NCBI GenBank assembly: GCA_947628335.1
Contig: CANQZT010000013.1
Span: forward strand, 1 to 14,801
Length of the DNA stretch: 14,801 nt
Source: an uncultured Clostridia bacterium
Lineage (GTDB): Bacteria; Bacillota_A; Clostridia; TANB77; CAG-508
Direction of reading: 5' to 3'
The notes beneath the pieces are model-generated. The model saw only the letters and a program-made list of their open reading frames with translations, was not told where the DNA came from and did no database searches. The position numbers were made by a program, and so were the translations under genes. This document shows, in pieces, positions 7,368 to 14,801 of the stretch; positions within the stretch are counted from its first letter, which is position 1, and every line of letters starts with the position of its first letter.

Positions 7368-10300
7368 ATGCAAGAGGGATTAAAAACAATAAGAGAGATT
7401 TTTGCTGATTATAAAGAAGAGGGCGTTATTAAAGAAAGCAAAATAGAAAAAATTAATTTGTTCAAGAAAACTAATAAACTTGAAATTGATTTAATTATAG
7501 ATAAATATATAAATACAAAAGAATTATTAGAGTTTGAGAAATATTTGAAAGAAAGATTTCTTATAAACAGTGTACAAATTGATATAAATTATGATAAAAA
7601 TGTAGAAGTTCCAAAGATAGAATCAAATTGGAAGAATATAATAGAATATATGTCAGATAAATATCCATTAACAAAAGTTATTTTACAAAATAGTAAAGTA
7701 AATGTGCAGGATAATATTGTAACAGTAACTGTATTGGTAAATGGAGTAGATTTTTTAAAGGCAAGAGGATTTGACAAAATATTAGAAAATATTTTAAAGA
7801 GTTTATATGGAAAAAGCTATAAAGTAAGATACATAGAAGAAATTAATGAAGAAGCAATTCAAAAAATAGAACAAAAAACTAAAATGACTGAAAGATTTGA
7901 AATAGAAAAAGCGGAAGCACAAGCATTTATATGTGAAGATGAAAAAATAGAGGAAAAAACATCAAGCAATGAAACTAATGAATTAAAACAAGTTGAAGTA
8001 AAAGAAGAAAAAGAAATAGAGACAGAAGAAAAAAATCCATTAATATTAGGAAGAAATGCAAATATTAAAGAAAATATCGTAAAAGTAAGTGATATATCTA
8101 TAGACAGTGGTAAAATTGCAATAGAAGGAGAACTAGTAAGAATGGACGAACCACGAGAGACGAAAAGTGGAAAAATATTAATTGCATTTGATGTATATGA
8201 TGAAACAAGTACAATTACATGTAAAGCTTTTTTAGAAGCTGACAAATCGAAGAATATATTATCAAGATTAAAAGAAGCAAAAGGATTACGTATTGCAGGA
8301 ACAGCACAATTTGATCCATTTGCAAAAGAAATCGGCATAATTGCAAATGTTGTTGTAGAAACTCCAGGCAAGAAAAAACAAGAAAGGCAAGATCTTGCAA
8401 AAGAAAAAAGAGTAGAACTACATATGCATACTCAAATGAGTCAAATGGATGGAATGACATCAGCCACAGATTTAATAAAAAGAGCAATGAAATGGGGATG
8501 GAAATCTATTGCAATTACAGACCATGGAGTTGTACAAGCTTTCCCAGAAGCGCATAAATTGCTTGGAAGAGACAATCCAGATATGAAAGTTATATATGGT
8601 GTAGAGGCATATCTTGTACCAGATAAGACTCCAAGTGTATCTTTTCCACGTGGTCAAGACATTAATACAGAATATTGTGTGTTAGATATTGAAACTACAG
8701 GATTATCTTTTAGAACCGAGAAAATAACGGAACTTGGTGCAGTTATATATAAAAATGGGGAAGTGATACGCGAATTTGAATGCTTTGTAAATCCTGAAAA
8801 AACAATTCCTGAAGAAGTAGTAAATGTAACACATATTACAGATGAGATGGTAAAAGATGCAAAAACAATAGAAGAAATATTACCAGAGTTTTTAGAATTT
8901 ATAGGTGATAGAATTATAGTAGCTCATAATGCTGATTTCGATGTAGGATTTATAAAATATAATGCAGAAAAGATAGGAATGAAACTAGAAAATACATATA
9001 TTGATACTTTAAGGCTTGCTAAAGATTTATTTCCAGATTATAAGAAGTATAAATTAGGAATTATTGCAGATAAATTAGGGATAAAAGTAGATGTTGCTCA
9101 TCGTGCATTAGATGATGTTATTACTCTTGTAAAAGTATTTAAAGTTATGCAAGATATGCTTGTAGAAAATGGTGCAAAAACAGTAGATGATATAGACAAA
9201 CTATGGGAGGGAAAAGCAGATTTTAAAAAGTTACCAAGTTATCATGCAATTATTCTTGCTAAAAATTATGTGGGTTTAAAGAATTTATATAAACTAGTAT
9301 CATTTTCACATCTTAATTATTTTTATAAAAAACCAAGAATTTTAAAATCATTATATAAACAATATTCAGAAGGTCTAATTTTAGGAAGTGCGTGTGAAGC
9401 AGGAGAACTTTACAGAGCAATTGTTGCTGGAAAATCGGACGAAGAAATAGAACAAATAGCAAAGGATTATGACTATTTAGAAATTCAACCAATTGGCAAT
9501 AATATGTTTATGGTCAGAAATGGAACTGTTCCAGATGAAAAAGCTTTACAAGAAATTAATAAAAAAATAGTAGATTTAGGAGAAAAACTGGGGAAATTAG
9601 TTGTTGCAACGTGTGATGTTCATTTTATGGATCCACAGGATGAAATTTATAGAAGGATTTTAATGGCAGGTCAAGGCTATGATGATGCAGATGAACAAGC
9701 ACCACTATATTTAAGAACTACTAATGAAATGATTGATGAGTTTAAATACTTAGGTTTAGATAAAGCATATGAAGTAGTTGTAACAAATACTAATAAAATT
9801 GCAGATATGTGTGAGCAAATAAGTCCAATTTCGAGTGAGAAATGTCCTCCACACATAGATGGATGTGAAAAACAAATTGAAGATATAGCAACTAGCAGAG
9901 CAAAAGAACTATATGGCGAAGAATTGCCACAAATTGTAAAGGATAGATTAGATAGAGAATTACAATCAATTATAAAAAATGGATTCTCCGTAATGTATAT
10001 TATTGCTCAAAAATTAGTATGGAAATCCAATGAAGATGGATATATAGTAGGTTCAAGAGGGTCTGTAGGTTCATCGTTTGTAGCAAATATGACAGGAATA
10101 ACAGAAGTTAATTCATTGCCACCACATTATAGGTGTCCAAATTGTAAATATTCAGATTTTAGCGATTATGGATATAAAAACGGATTTGATTTACCAGATA
10201 AAGAATGTCCTAAATGTCGGTCATAAATTAGATAAGGATGGAATGGATATACCATTTGAAACATTTCTTGGATTTAATGGAGACAAAGAGCCAGATATAG

Positions 10301-11730
10301 ATTTAAACTTTTCAGGAGAGTATCAAGCAAAAGCTCATCGCTATACTGAAGTTATTTTTGGAAAAGGAACTACATTTAAAGCTGGAACAATAGGTACAGT
10401 AGCTGATAAAACTGCATTTGGTTATGTAAAAAAGTATCATGAAGAAAGAGGTATACCAATAAATAATGCTGAAGCACTAAGACTTGCTAAAGGATGTACA
10501 GGAATTAAAAGAACAACAGGTCAGCATCCAGGAGGAATTATTGTTGTACCAAAGGGAAGGGAAATATATGAATTTTGTCCAGTGCAACATCCAGCTGATG
10601 ATCCAAATTCAGATATTATAACAACGCATTTTGATTACCATTCTATAGATCAAAACTTGTTGAAATTAGATATATTAGGTCATGATGATCCAACAGTTAT
10701 AAGAATGTTACAAGATATAACAGGAATAGATCCAACAAAAATTCCTCTTGATGATAAAGCAACAATGTCGATATTTTCTTCAACAGAAGCTTTAGGAGTA
10801 ACTCCAGAACAAATACACTCAGAGGTTGGAAGTTTTGGTGTTCCTGAGTTTGGTACTAAATTTGTTAGAGGAATGTTGTTAGATACTAAACCCAAAACAT
10901 TTGATGAATTGATACGTATATCTGGTTTATCACATGGTACTGATGTATGGCTTGGAAATGCTCAAAGTTTAATTGAGGAAGGAACAGTTACACTAGATCA
11001 GGCAATATGCTGTAGAGATGATATAATGATATATTTAATAAAAAAAGGATTAGAACCAAATCCAGCGTTTAAAATAATGGAAACAGTTCGTAAAGGTAAA
11101 GCATTAAAAGATCCAGCTAAATGGGCAGAATATGTGCAGATGATGAAAGAACACGATGTACCAGATTGGTATATTAAATCATGTGAAAAAATTAAATATA
11201 TGTTTCCAAAAGCTCATGCTGCTGCATATGTTACAAATGCATTCCGTATAGCATGGTTTAAAGTACATAAGCCACTTGCGTATTATGCAGCATATTTTTC
11301 TATTCGTGCTAAGGCATTTGATAGTGATGTTATGATTCATGGAAAAGAAAAAGTAAAAAATAAAATGAAAGAAATTGAACTTATGGGAAATACTGCTACT
11401 CAAAAAGATAAAGATATGTTTGATGATTTGGAAATTGTATGGGAAATGTATCAAAGGGAAATAAGTTTTTTACCTATAGATTTATACAAATCTGATTCAA
11501 AGAAATTTTTAATTGAAGATGATAAAATTAGACCACCATTAAATAGTATACCAGGTCTTGGAAATATAGCAGCAGAAAGTATAGTTGAAGCGAGAAAAGA
11601 TGGTAAATTTATGTCTATAGATGATTTAAAAATACGTTCAAAAGCTGGAAAATCTATTATAGAGATGTTAACAAATGCGGGATGCCTAGAAGGCATGAGT
11701 CAAAGTAATCAAATTAGCTTATTTGGATAA
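7368..11730 (+). CDS. polC: DNA polymerase III PolC-type catalytic subunit, interrupted by an apparent +1 frameshift at a CGG codon
   Basis: PolC is the essential replicative polymerase with built-in proofreading in low-GC Gram-positives. In order the protein shows an N-terminal domain (1-~190), a charged linker, an OB fold (~242-330), a PHP domain opening with [13 protein letters not shown] (~350), and a DnaQ-like 3'-5' exonuclease (~434-590: DIETTG, AHNADFD, HRALDD). The rest of PHP and the polymerase follow, with SRGSVGSSF (~894) and a zinc-binding CPNC...CPKC (~922-950). The zero frame then meets CGG at 10218 and stops at TAA 10224-10226, giving 952 residues without most of the polymerase. 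Reading from GGT at 10219 restores [20 protein letters not shown], then [12 protein letters not shown] with catalytic aspartates, [11 protein letters not shown] and a normal C-terminus. The joined product is 1453 residues, the usual PolC length. The 952-residue product could not replicate DNA, so either recoding occurs or the sequence carries an extra base. AAAGGGAGG precedes the ATG. Confidence 0.93.
10215..10221 (+). other. Candidate +1 frameshift site (TGT CGG T) in polC
   Basis: The zero-frame codons are AAA TGT CGG TCA TAA, stopping at 10226. Skipping C10218 gives AAA TGT GGT CAT AAA (Lys-Cys-Gly-His-Lys), completing the CPxCG zinc knuckle conserved in PolC. The P-site codon TGT cannot re-pair plausibly at +1 (GTC), and no internal Shine-Dalgarno sequence is near. 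As in the GT2 gene, the shared element is an in-frame CGG whose last two bases begin a Gly codon. Confidence 0.72.
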
Positions 11731-11748
11731 AGCTATAAAGGGGGATAT

Positions 11749-12027
11749 ATGAAATTAGAAAATATATTTTCAGTAAAAAATATAATAATATATTTATTTA
11801 TAATAAACCTTATAGCATTTTTATCAATGTTAATAGATAAAAAGAAAGCAAAATTAGGTAAGTGGAGAATTCCAGAAAATACATTATTTTTATATGCTTT
11901 TTTGGGAGGGACAATAGGAAGTATAATTGGAATGCAAGTATTTAGGCATAAAACAAAAAAAGCAAAGTTTAAATATGGAATGCCTGCACTTTTAATTCTA
12001 CAAATACTTGCTATTATGGTGTTTTAA
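11749..12027 (+). CDS. DUF1294 family small membrane protein
   Basis: This 92-residue protein matches the DUF1294 pattern well. It has a first membrane helix ending NLIAFLSMLIDKKKAK, then GKWRIPENTLF, a glycine-rich helix LGGTIGSIIGMQVFRHKTKK, and a last helix after KFKYGMPALL. The family is widespread in bacteria, and its function is unknown to me beyond membrane location. About three membrane segments are expected (roughly residues 10-28, 42-62 and 75-91). An AAAGGGGG site lies 4 bases before the ATG, and only 18 bases separate it from the polC stop, so it is probably the last gene of the polC transcript. No canonical intrinsic terminator follows; the next sequence is the structured gap at 12028-12454. 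Confidence 0.87.
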   Translation: MKLENIFSVKNIIIYLFIINLIAFLSMLIDKKKAKLGKWRIPENTLFLYAFLGGTIGSIIGMQVFRHKTKKAKFKYGMPALLILQILAIMVF

Positions 12028-12080
12028 TTTTCTTATATAAAAATTTAAATATAATGGAATTCGGACTAGAGAAATATGCT

Positions 12081-12129
12081 GAGCCTAAGATTTTCTATCA
12101 AATGCAAATTTTAAGAAAATCTTAGGCTC
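12081..12129. repeat. Perfect 16-bp inverted repeat (hairpin), function unknown
   Basis: GAGCCTAAGATTTTCT (12081-12096) is the exact reverse complement of 12114-12129, with a 17-base loop. Shorter matching arms GGAC (12063-12066) and GTCC (12136-12139) flank it. Neither strand has a T-run after the stem, so it is not a textbook intrinsic terminator, although it is the only strong hairpin after the polC-DUF1294 unit and could still act as a 3' end. Other options are a small structured RNA, a protein-binding palindrome or a remnant mobile repeat. Confidence 0.7.
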
Positions 12130-12187
12130 GCTATTGTCCTAAATTGTACACATAAAATTTGAAATAAAATGATTTAGAAAATAGCGA
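12128..12187. repeat. Second imperfect inverted repeat, overlapping the first
   Basis: TCGCTATT (12128-12135) pairs with AATAGCGA (12180-12187). After a small internal loop, CTAAAT (12139-12144) pairs with ATTTAG (12172-12177), leaving a 27-base AT-rich loop. Its first two bases belong to the right arm of the previous hairpin, so the two structures slightly compete. This could be a chance result in AT-rich DNA, but the order and adjacency suggest a folded transcript. Confidence 0.4.
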
Positions 12188-12272
12188 AAAATTAACTAAC
12201 TGACAATGTGAATAACTATCAAAAAAAAATGCCTAAAAATAGTTGTACACAGGGTTATCCACATTATCCACA
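12144..12272. promoter_or_regulatory. Cluster of DnaA-box-like sequences
   Basis: Two perfect consensus boxes TTATCCACA lie end to end at 12255-12263 and 12264-12272. A TTATTCACA variant lies on the opposite strand (12207-12215), and TTGTACACA (one off TTATACACA) occurs at 12144-12152 and 12243-12251. The density is what one expects at a replication origin or at a DnaA-binding control or titration site. No dnaA or dnaN is nearby and genes run in the same direction on both sides, so a regulatory or titration role is favoured over an origin. Confidence 0.55.
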
Positions 12273-12324
12273 TTAATATTTTTAGACAAAAAAATAATTG
12301 TGTAAACAAAAAAGGAGACATAAA

Positions 12325-12369
12325 ATGGTAAAGCGACATTATAAAATAAATTATAACAAATTTTATTAG
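12325..12369 (+). CDS. Possible 14-residue peptide ORF
   Basis: An ATG at 12325 preceded 8 bases earlier by AAAGGAG opens a short frame encoding MVKRHYKINYNKFY and ending at TAG (12367-12369). The peptide is basic and tyrosine-rich. It lies after the DnaA-box cluster and before the ackA promoter, so it would need its own transcript; no clear promoter was found. It may be a genuine small peptide, a remnant gene start or chance. Function is not recognised. Confidence 0.25.
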   Translation: MVKRHYKINYNKFY

Positions 12370-12395
12370 AGTTTATGATAAAAATGAATTTAATG

Positions 12396-12424
12396 TTTAC
12401 AAGTTTTTTGTCAAATGTTATAAT
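12396..12424 (+). promoter_or_regulatory. Promoter of ackA
   Basis: TTTACA (12396-12401) and a perfect TATAAT (12419-12424) are separated by 17 bases. Transcription would start near 12431, giving a leader of about 24 bases that carries AGGGAGG (12441-12447) seven bases before the ATG. The -35/-10 layout is the same as at the guaB promoter. Confidence 0.75.
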
Positions 12425-12454
12425 ATAGATAATTTTTTTAAGGGAGGTTAACTA

Positions 12455-13645
12455 ATGAAGATATTAGTTTTAAATTGTGGTAGTTCATCACTAAAATATC
12501 AATTAATTGATATGGAAACGGAAAAAGTTTTAGCTTCGGGTAAGTATGAAAGAATAGGGGAAGATGAAGCATTTATTACTCATAAGGTAAATGACAAGAA
12601 AATAGAAATAACTCATCCAGCTAAAACTCATGAAGAAGCAGTTGATTTTACTTTGAAACAATTAATTAATCCAGAATATAAAGTAATAGAATCTTTAGAT
12701 GAAATAAATGCTATAGGTCATCGTTTAGTTCATGGAGGAGAAAAAATTACGGAATCTGTTGTTATTGATGACAATGTTATATCTGTATTAAAGGAATGTA
12801 CAGATTTAGCACCATTACACAATCCAGCAGGAATTATTGGAATTGAAGCATGTAAAAAAGTTATGCCAGGAAAGACTATGGTTGGTGTATTTGATACGGC
12901 ATTTCATCAATCTATTCCAGAAGAAAGATATATTTATCCAATTCCATATGAATATTACGAGAAATATGGAATAAGAAAATATGGTTTTCATGGTACTTCT
13001 CATATGTATGTATCAAAAAGACTTGCTGAAATTGAAAATAAACCAATTGAAAATATGAAGATAGTTACTTGCCATTTAGGACAAGGATCAAGTATTTGTG
13101 CTGTACAAGGAGGAAAAAGTGTTGAAACTAGTATGGGGCTTACTCCTCTTGCTGGAATTCCAATGGTAACAAGGAGTGGAGATATTGATCCATCTGTTGT
13201 AACATTTATTATGAAAAAGGAAGGAAAATCTGCTGAAGAGGTAGAAAATATATTGAATAAAAAATCAGGTGTACAAGGAATATCAGGACTTGCTCCAGAT
13301 TTCCGTGTAATTGAAAATGAATCTGTTGCAGGTAATAAAAGAGCTCTTATTGCAATAAATAATTTCAAATATTCGGTTGCGCAATATATTGCAAGATATG
13401 CAGTTGCTATGAATGGAATTGATGCAATAGTATTTACAGGAGGAGTTGGAGAAAATCAAATTAATATTCGAAAGGGAATATGTGAACAATTAACTTTTAT
13501 GGGTGTTGAAATAGATGAAGTAAAAAATAATGTAAGGAGTGAAGAAAGACTTGTTTCTAAAGATTCTTCAAAAGTAAGAATATATGTAATTCCTACAAAT
13601 GAAGAATTAATGATAGCAAAAGAAACTGAAAAATTAGTAAAATAA
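12455..13645 (+). CDS. ackA: Acetate kinase
   Basis: The enzyme interconverts acetyl phosphate plus ADP and acetate plus ATP. In fermentative clostridia it is the substrate-level phosphorylation step that yields ATP from acetyl-CoA. The 396 residues match the family length. Conserved features are the N-terminal VLNCGSSSLKYQ (Asn7), GHRLVHGG (Arg90), FDTAFH, YGFHGTSH with the active-site His, HLGQGSS, TRSGDIDP, the FTGGVGEN segment and the C-terminal PTNEELMIA with the metal-binding Glu. The start is firm: AGGGAGG and an excellent promoter are immediately upstream. pta, the usual partner (phosphotransacetylase), is not adjacent. The gene stands as a single-gene unit, since guaB has its own promoter 10 bases after the ackA stop. 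No recognisable terminator was seen after it. Confidence 0.96.
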   Translation: MKILVLNCGSSSLKYQLIDMETEKVLASGKYERIGEDEAFITHKVNDKKIEITHPAKTHEEAVDFTLKQLINPEYKVIESLDEINAIGHRLVHGGEKITESVVIDDNVISVLKECTDLAPLHNPAGIIGIEACKKVMPGKTMVGVFDTAFHQSIPEERYIYPIPYEYYEKYGIRKYGFHGTSHMYVSKRLAEIENKPIENMKIVTCHLGQGSSICAVQGGKSVETSMGLTPLAGIPMVTRSGDIDPSVVTFIMKKEGKSAEEVENILNKKSGVQGISGLAPDFRVIENESVAGNKRALIAINNFKYSVAQYIARYAVAMNGIDAIVFTGGVGENQINIRKGICEQLTFMGVEIDEVKNNVRSEERLVSKDSSKVRIYVIPTNEELMIAKETEKLVK

Positions 13646-13655
13646 TCAAAAAACG

Positions 13656-13684
13656 TTTACATAAGTAAAAAAATGTAGTATAAT
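13656..13684 (+). promoter_or_regulatory. Promoter of guaB
   Basis: TTTACA (13656-13661) and a perfect TATAAT (13679-13684) are spaced by 17 bases. The start of transcription would be near 13691, leaving a leader of about 87 bases that contains the hairpin at 13722-13744. Confidence 0.75.
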
Positions 13685-13721
13685 GTGAAATATAAAATGG
13701 CTATAAAAAAGTTACAAAATA

Positions 13722-13744
13722 GAATGAAGCTAAAAGCTTCATTC
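13722..13744 (+). promoter_or_regulatory. Hairpin in the guaB leader
   Basis: GAATGAAGCT (13722-13731) and AGCTTCATTC (13735-13744) form a perfect 10-bp stem with an AAA loop, about 30 bases into the predicted guaB transcript and 33 bases before the ATG. It is followed by ATTTATATAT rather than a T-run. It could be a weak terminator or attenuator, an mRNA-stabilising 5' stem, or an operator for a dimeric repressor. It does not resemble a guanine riboswitch or a PurR box. Confidence 0.5.
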
Positions 13745-13777
13745 ATTTATATATATAATATAAAAGGAGGAAAAAAT

Positions 13778-14801
13778 ATGGCAAAAATTTTAGAAGATAT
13801 TTCAAGAACTTTTAATGAATTCTTATTATTACCAAATTTAACAACAGAAGAATGTATTCCAAGTAACGTATCGTTAAAAACACCACTTGTAAAATTTAAA
13901 AAAGGAGAAGAACCAAAATATTCAGCTAATATTCCTATGGTATCTGCTATTATGCAATCAGTTTCTGGTGAAGAAATGGGAATAGCGCTTGCTCGTGAGG
14001 GAGGAGTAGCATTTATTTATGGTGCACAATCTATAGAGTCACAAGCGAAAATGGTATATCATGTAAAGAAACATAAAGCAGGTTTTGTTATTAGCGATTC
14101 AAATGTAAAAATAGGGACACCGTTAAGAGAAGTAATTGAATTGGTAAAAAAGACAGGTCATTCAACAGTTATTGTAACTGAAGATGGTACACCTAATGGT
14201 AAATTTCTAGGAATTGTAACTGCTAAAGATTACAGAATAACTAGAGATAATCAAGATGCTCCAATAGATGATTATATGACAAAAGCTGAAAATGTAATTT
14301 CTGCTAAAAAAGGAATTACACTTGCTGAAGCAAATGATATTATATGGAAAAATAAAATTAATTGTTTACCAATTTTAACTGAGGAAGGAAACTTAAAATA
14401 TCTTGTATTTAGAAAAGACTATGAAGAAAGAAAGAATAATCCAAATTCTTTATTAGATGAAAATAAAAGATATATCGTAGGTGCAGGTATTAATACAAGA
14501 GATTATGAGGAAAGAATACCAGCTTTAGTAGAAGCAGGTGTAGATATTGTATGTATGGATTCTTCTGATGGATATTCAGTATGGCAAAAACGTACTATAG
14601 AGTTTGTTCGTGCTAAATATGGAGATAATGTAAAAATAGGAGCGGGAAATGTTGTAGACAAAGAAGGATTTAGATATCTTGCAGAGGCAGGAGCTGACTT
14701 CATAAAAGTTGGAGTTGGAGGAGGCTCAATTTGTATTACTCGTGAAACAAAAGGAATTGGTCGTGGTCAAGCAAGTGCTTTAATTGATGTTGTTGCTGCT
14801 C
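13778..14801 (+). CDS. guaB: IMP dehydrogenase, 5'-terminal part (runs off the window)
   Basis: This enzyme oxidises IMP to XMP with NAD, the committed step of GMP synthesis. 341 codons are present; the family is about 490-505 residues, so the flap and C-terminus are missing. The N-terminal barrel half includes FNEFLLLP and [23 protein letters not shown]. Two CBS domains follow (about residues 95-215), then the second barrel half with D261 in DSSDG, AGNVV, and the catalytic loop [20 protein letters not shown]. The nucleophile is Cys319. This loop (ICITRE, not ICTTR) and the whole N-terminus closely resemble the Tritrichomonas foetus-type enzyme as I remember it, where the same residues are Asp261 and Cys319. 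AAAGGAGG lies 8 bases before the ATG. Its own promoter and leader hairpin suggest separate control from ackA. Confidence 0.95.
   Translation, partial: MAKILEDISRTFNEFLLLPNLTTEECIPSNVSLKTPLVKFKKGEEPKYSANIPMVSAIMQSVSGEEMGIALAREGGVAFIYGAQSIESQAKMVYHVKKHKAGFVISDSNVKIGTPLREVIELVKKTGHSTVIVTEDGTPNGKFLGIVTAKDYRITRDNQDAPIDDYMTKAENVISAKKGITLAEANDIIWKNKINCLPILTEEGNLKYLVFRKDYEERKNNPNSLLDENKRYIVGAGINTRDYEERIPALVEAGVDIVCMDSSDGYSVWQKRTIEFVRAKYGDNVKIGAGNVVDKEGFRYLAEAGADFIKVGVGGGSICITRETKGIGRGQASALIDVVAA

Larger units (their letters stand above)
12028..12454. other. Structured intergenic region between the polC unit and ackA
   Basis: This 427-base gap has no family-recognisable gene. In order it holds a long perfect inverted repeat (12081-12129), a second imperfect hairpin (12128-12187), five DnaA-box-like 9-mers (12144-12272), a 14-codon ORF with a good ribosome binding site (12325-12369), and a strong promoter and binding site for ackA. 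The individual elements are listed separately. Confidence 0.7.

Noticed and set aside
7859..8371. Long minus-strand frames within polC, pyrH, cdsA and ackA
   Set aside because: They lie opposite conserved coding sequence, lack ribosome binding sites and family resemblance, and arise from the codon bias of the real genes.
10168..10226. An independent gene starting at ATG 10168 in the second polC frame
   Set aside because: Its first 17 codons lie in the alternative frame of conserved polC sequence, there is no ribosome binding site, and PolC homology in this frame begins only at GGT 10219.
12054..12125. A 23-codon ORF starting at ATG 12054 and running through the inverted repeat
   Set aside because: There is no ribosome binding site before the ATG, and the frame lies mostly within the hairpin arms and loop, so it is probably incidental.
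12081..12129. Intrinsic terminator for the polC unit
   Set aside because: The stem is strong, but neither strand has a T-run after it, and the 17-base loop is unusually long. Reported as an inverted repeat of unknown role.
12144..12272. Chromosomal origin of replication (oriC)
   Set aside because: The DnaA boxes are suggestive, but no dnaA/dnaN is nearby, and genes on both sides point the same way with no visible change in strand composition. I kept it as a DnaA-box cluster only.

Overview
The window reads as chromosome of a low-GC Gram-positive bacterium, most likely a Clostridia member (Bacillota). Evidence: very AT-rich DNA (about 30% GC by eye), strong AGGAGG-type ribosome binding sites, AGA as the main Arg codon, a PolC-type replicative polymerase, and the Firmicutes gene order pyrH-frr-uppS-cdsA-rseP-polC. 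No rRNA, tRNA, CRISPR array, insertion sequence or prophage was seen.

Layout. 1-1131 (minus): the first 377 codons of a DUF2142 multi-membrane protein. 1132-1312: divergent intergenic region with a good promoter on each strand. 1313-2701 (plus): gtrA, then a GT2 glycosyltransferase. With the DUF2142 protein these form a plausible envelope glycosylation set (lipid-linked sugar synthase, flippase, membrane transferase). 2777-7295: thioredoxin, then pyrH, frr, uppS, cdsA and rseP, covering UMP kinase, ribosome recycling, lipid carrier and phospholipid synthesis, and site-2 proteolysis. dxr and ispG, often found here, are absent. 7368-12027: polC and a small DUF1294 membrane protein. 12028-12454: a 427-base gap with two hairpins, a cluster of DnaA-box-like 9-mers with two perfect boxes abutting, a possible 14-codon ORF and the ackA promoter. 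12455-13645: ackA. 13778-end: an IMP dehydrogenase cut by the window edge, with its own promoter and a leader hairpin.

The main observation concerns the GT2 gene and polC. Each is broken by one apparent extra base, and each is restored to a full-length, family-typical protein (315 and 1453 aa) by a +1 shift. In both, the zero-frame codon at the break is CGG, and skipping its C gives GGA or GGT, a Gly expected at that position. I checked every CGG on the coding strand of all genes here. At least 22 others occur, all straddling two codons; in-frame CGG occurs only at these two sites. The other five Arg codons are all used. This suggests that CGG is an unassigned or unreadable codon in this organism and that it triggers +1 frameshifting (or four-base CGGN decoding) in at least two genes, one of them essential. 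Sequencing error is the competing explanation and can be tested by read mapping, tRNA content and proteomics.
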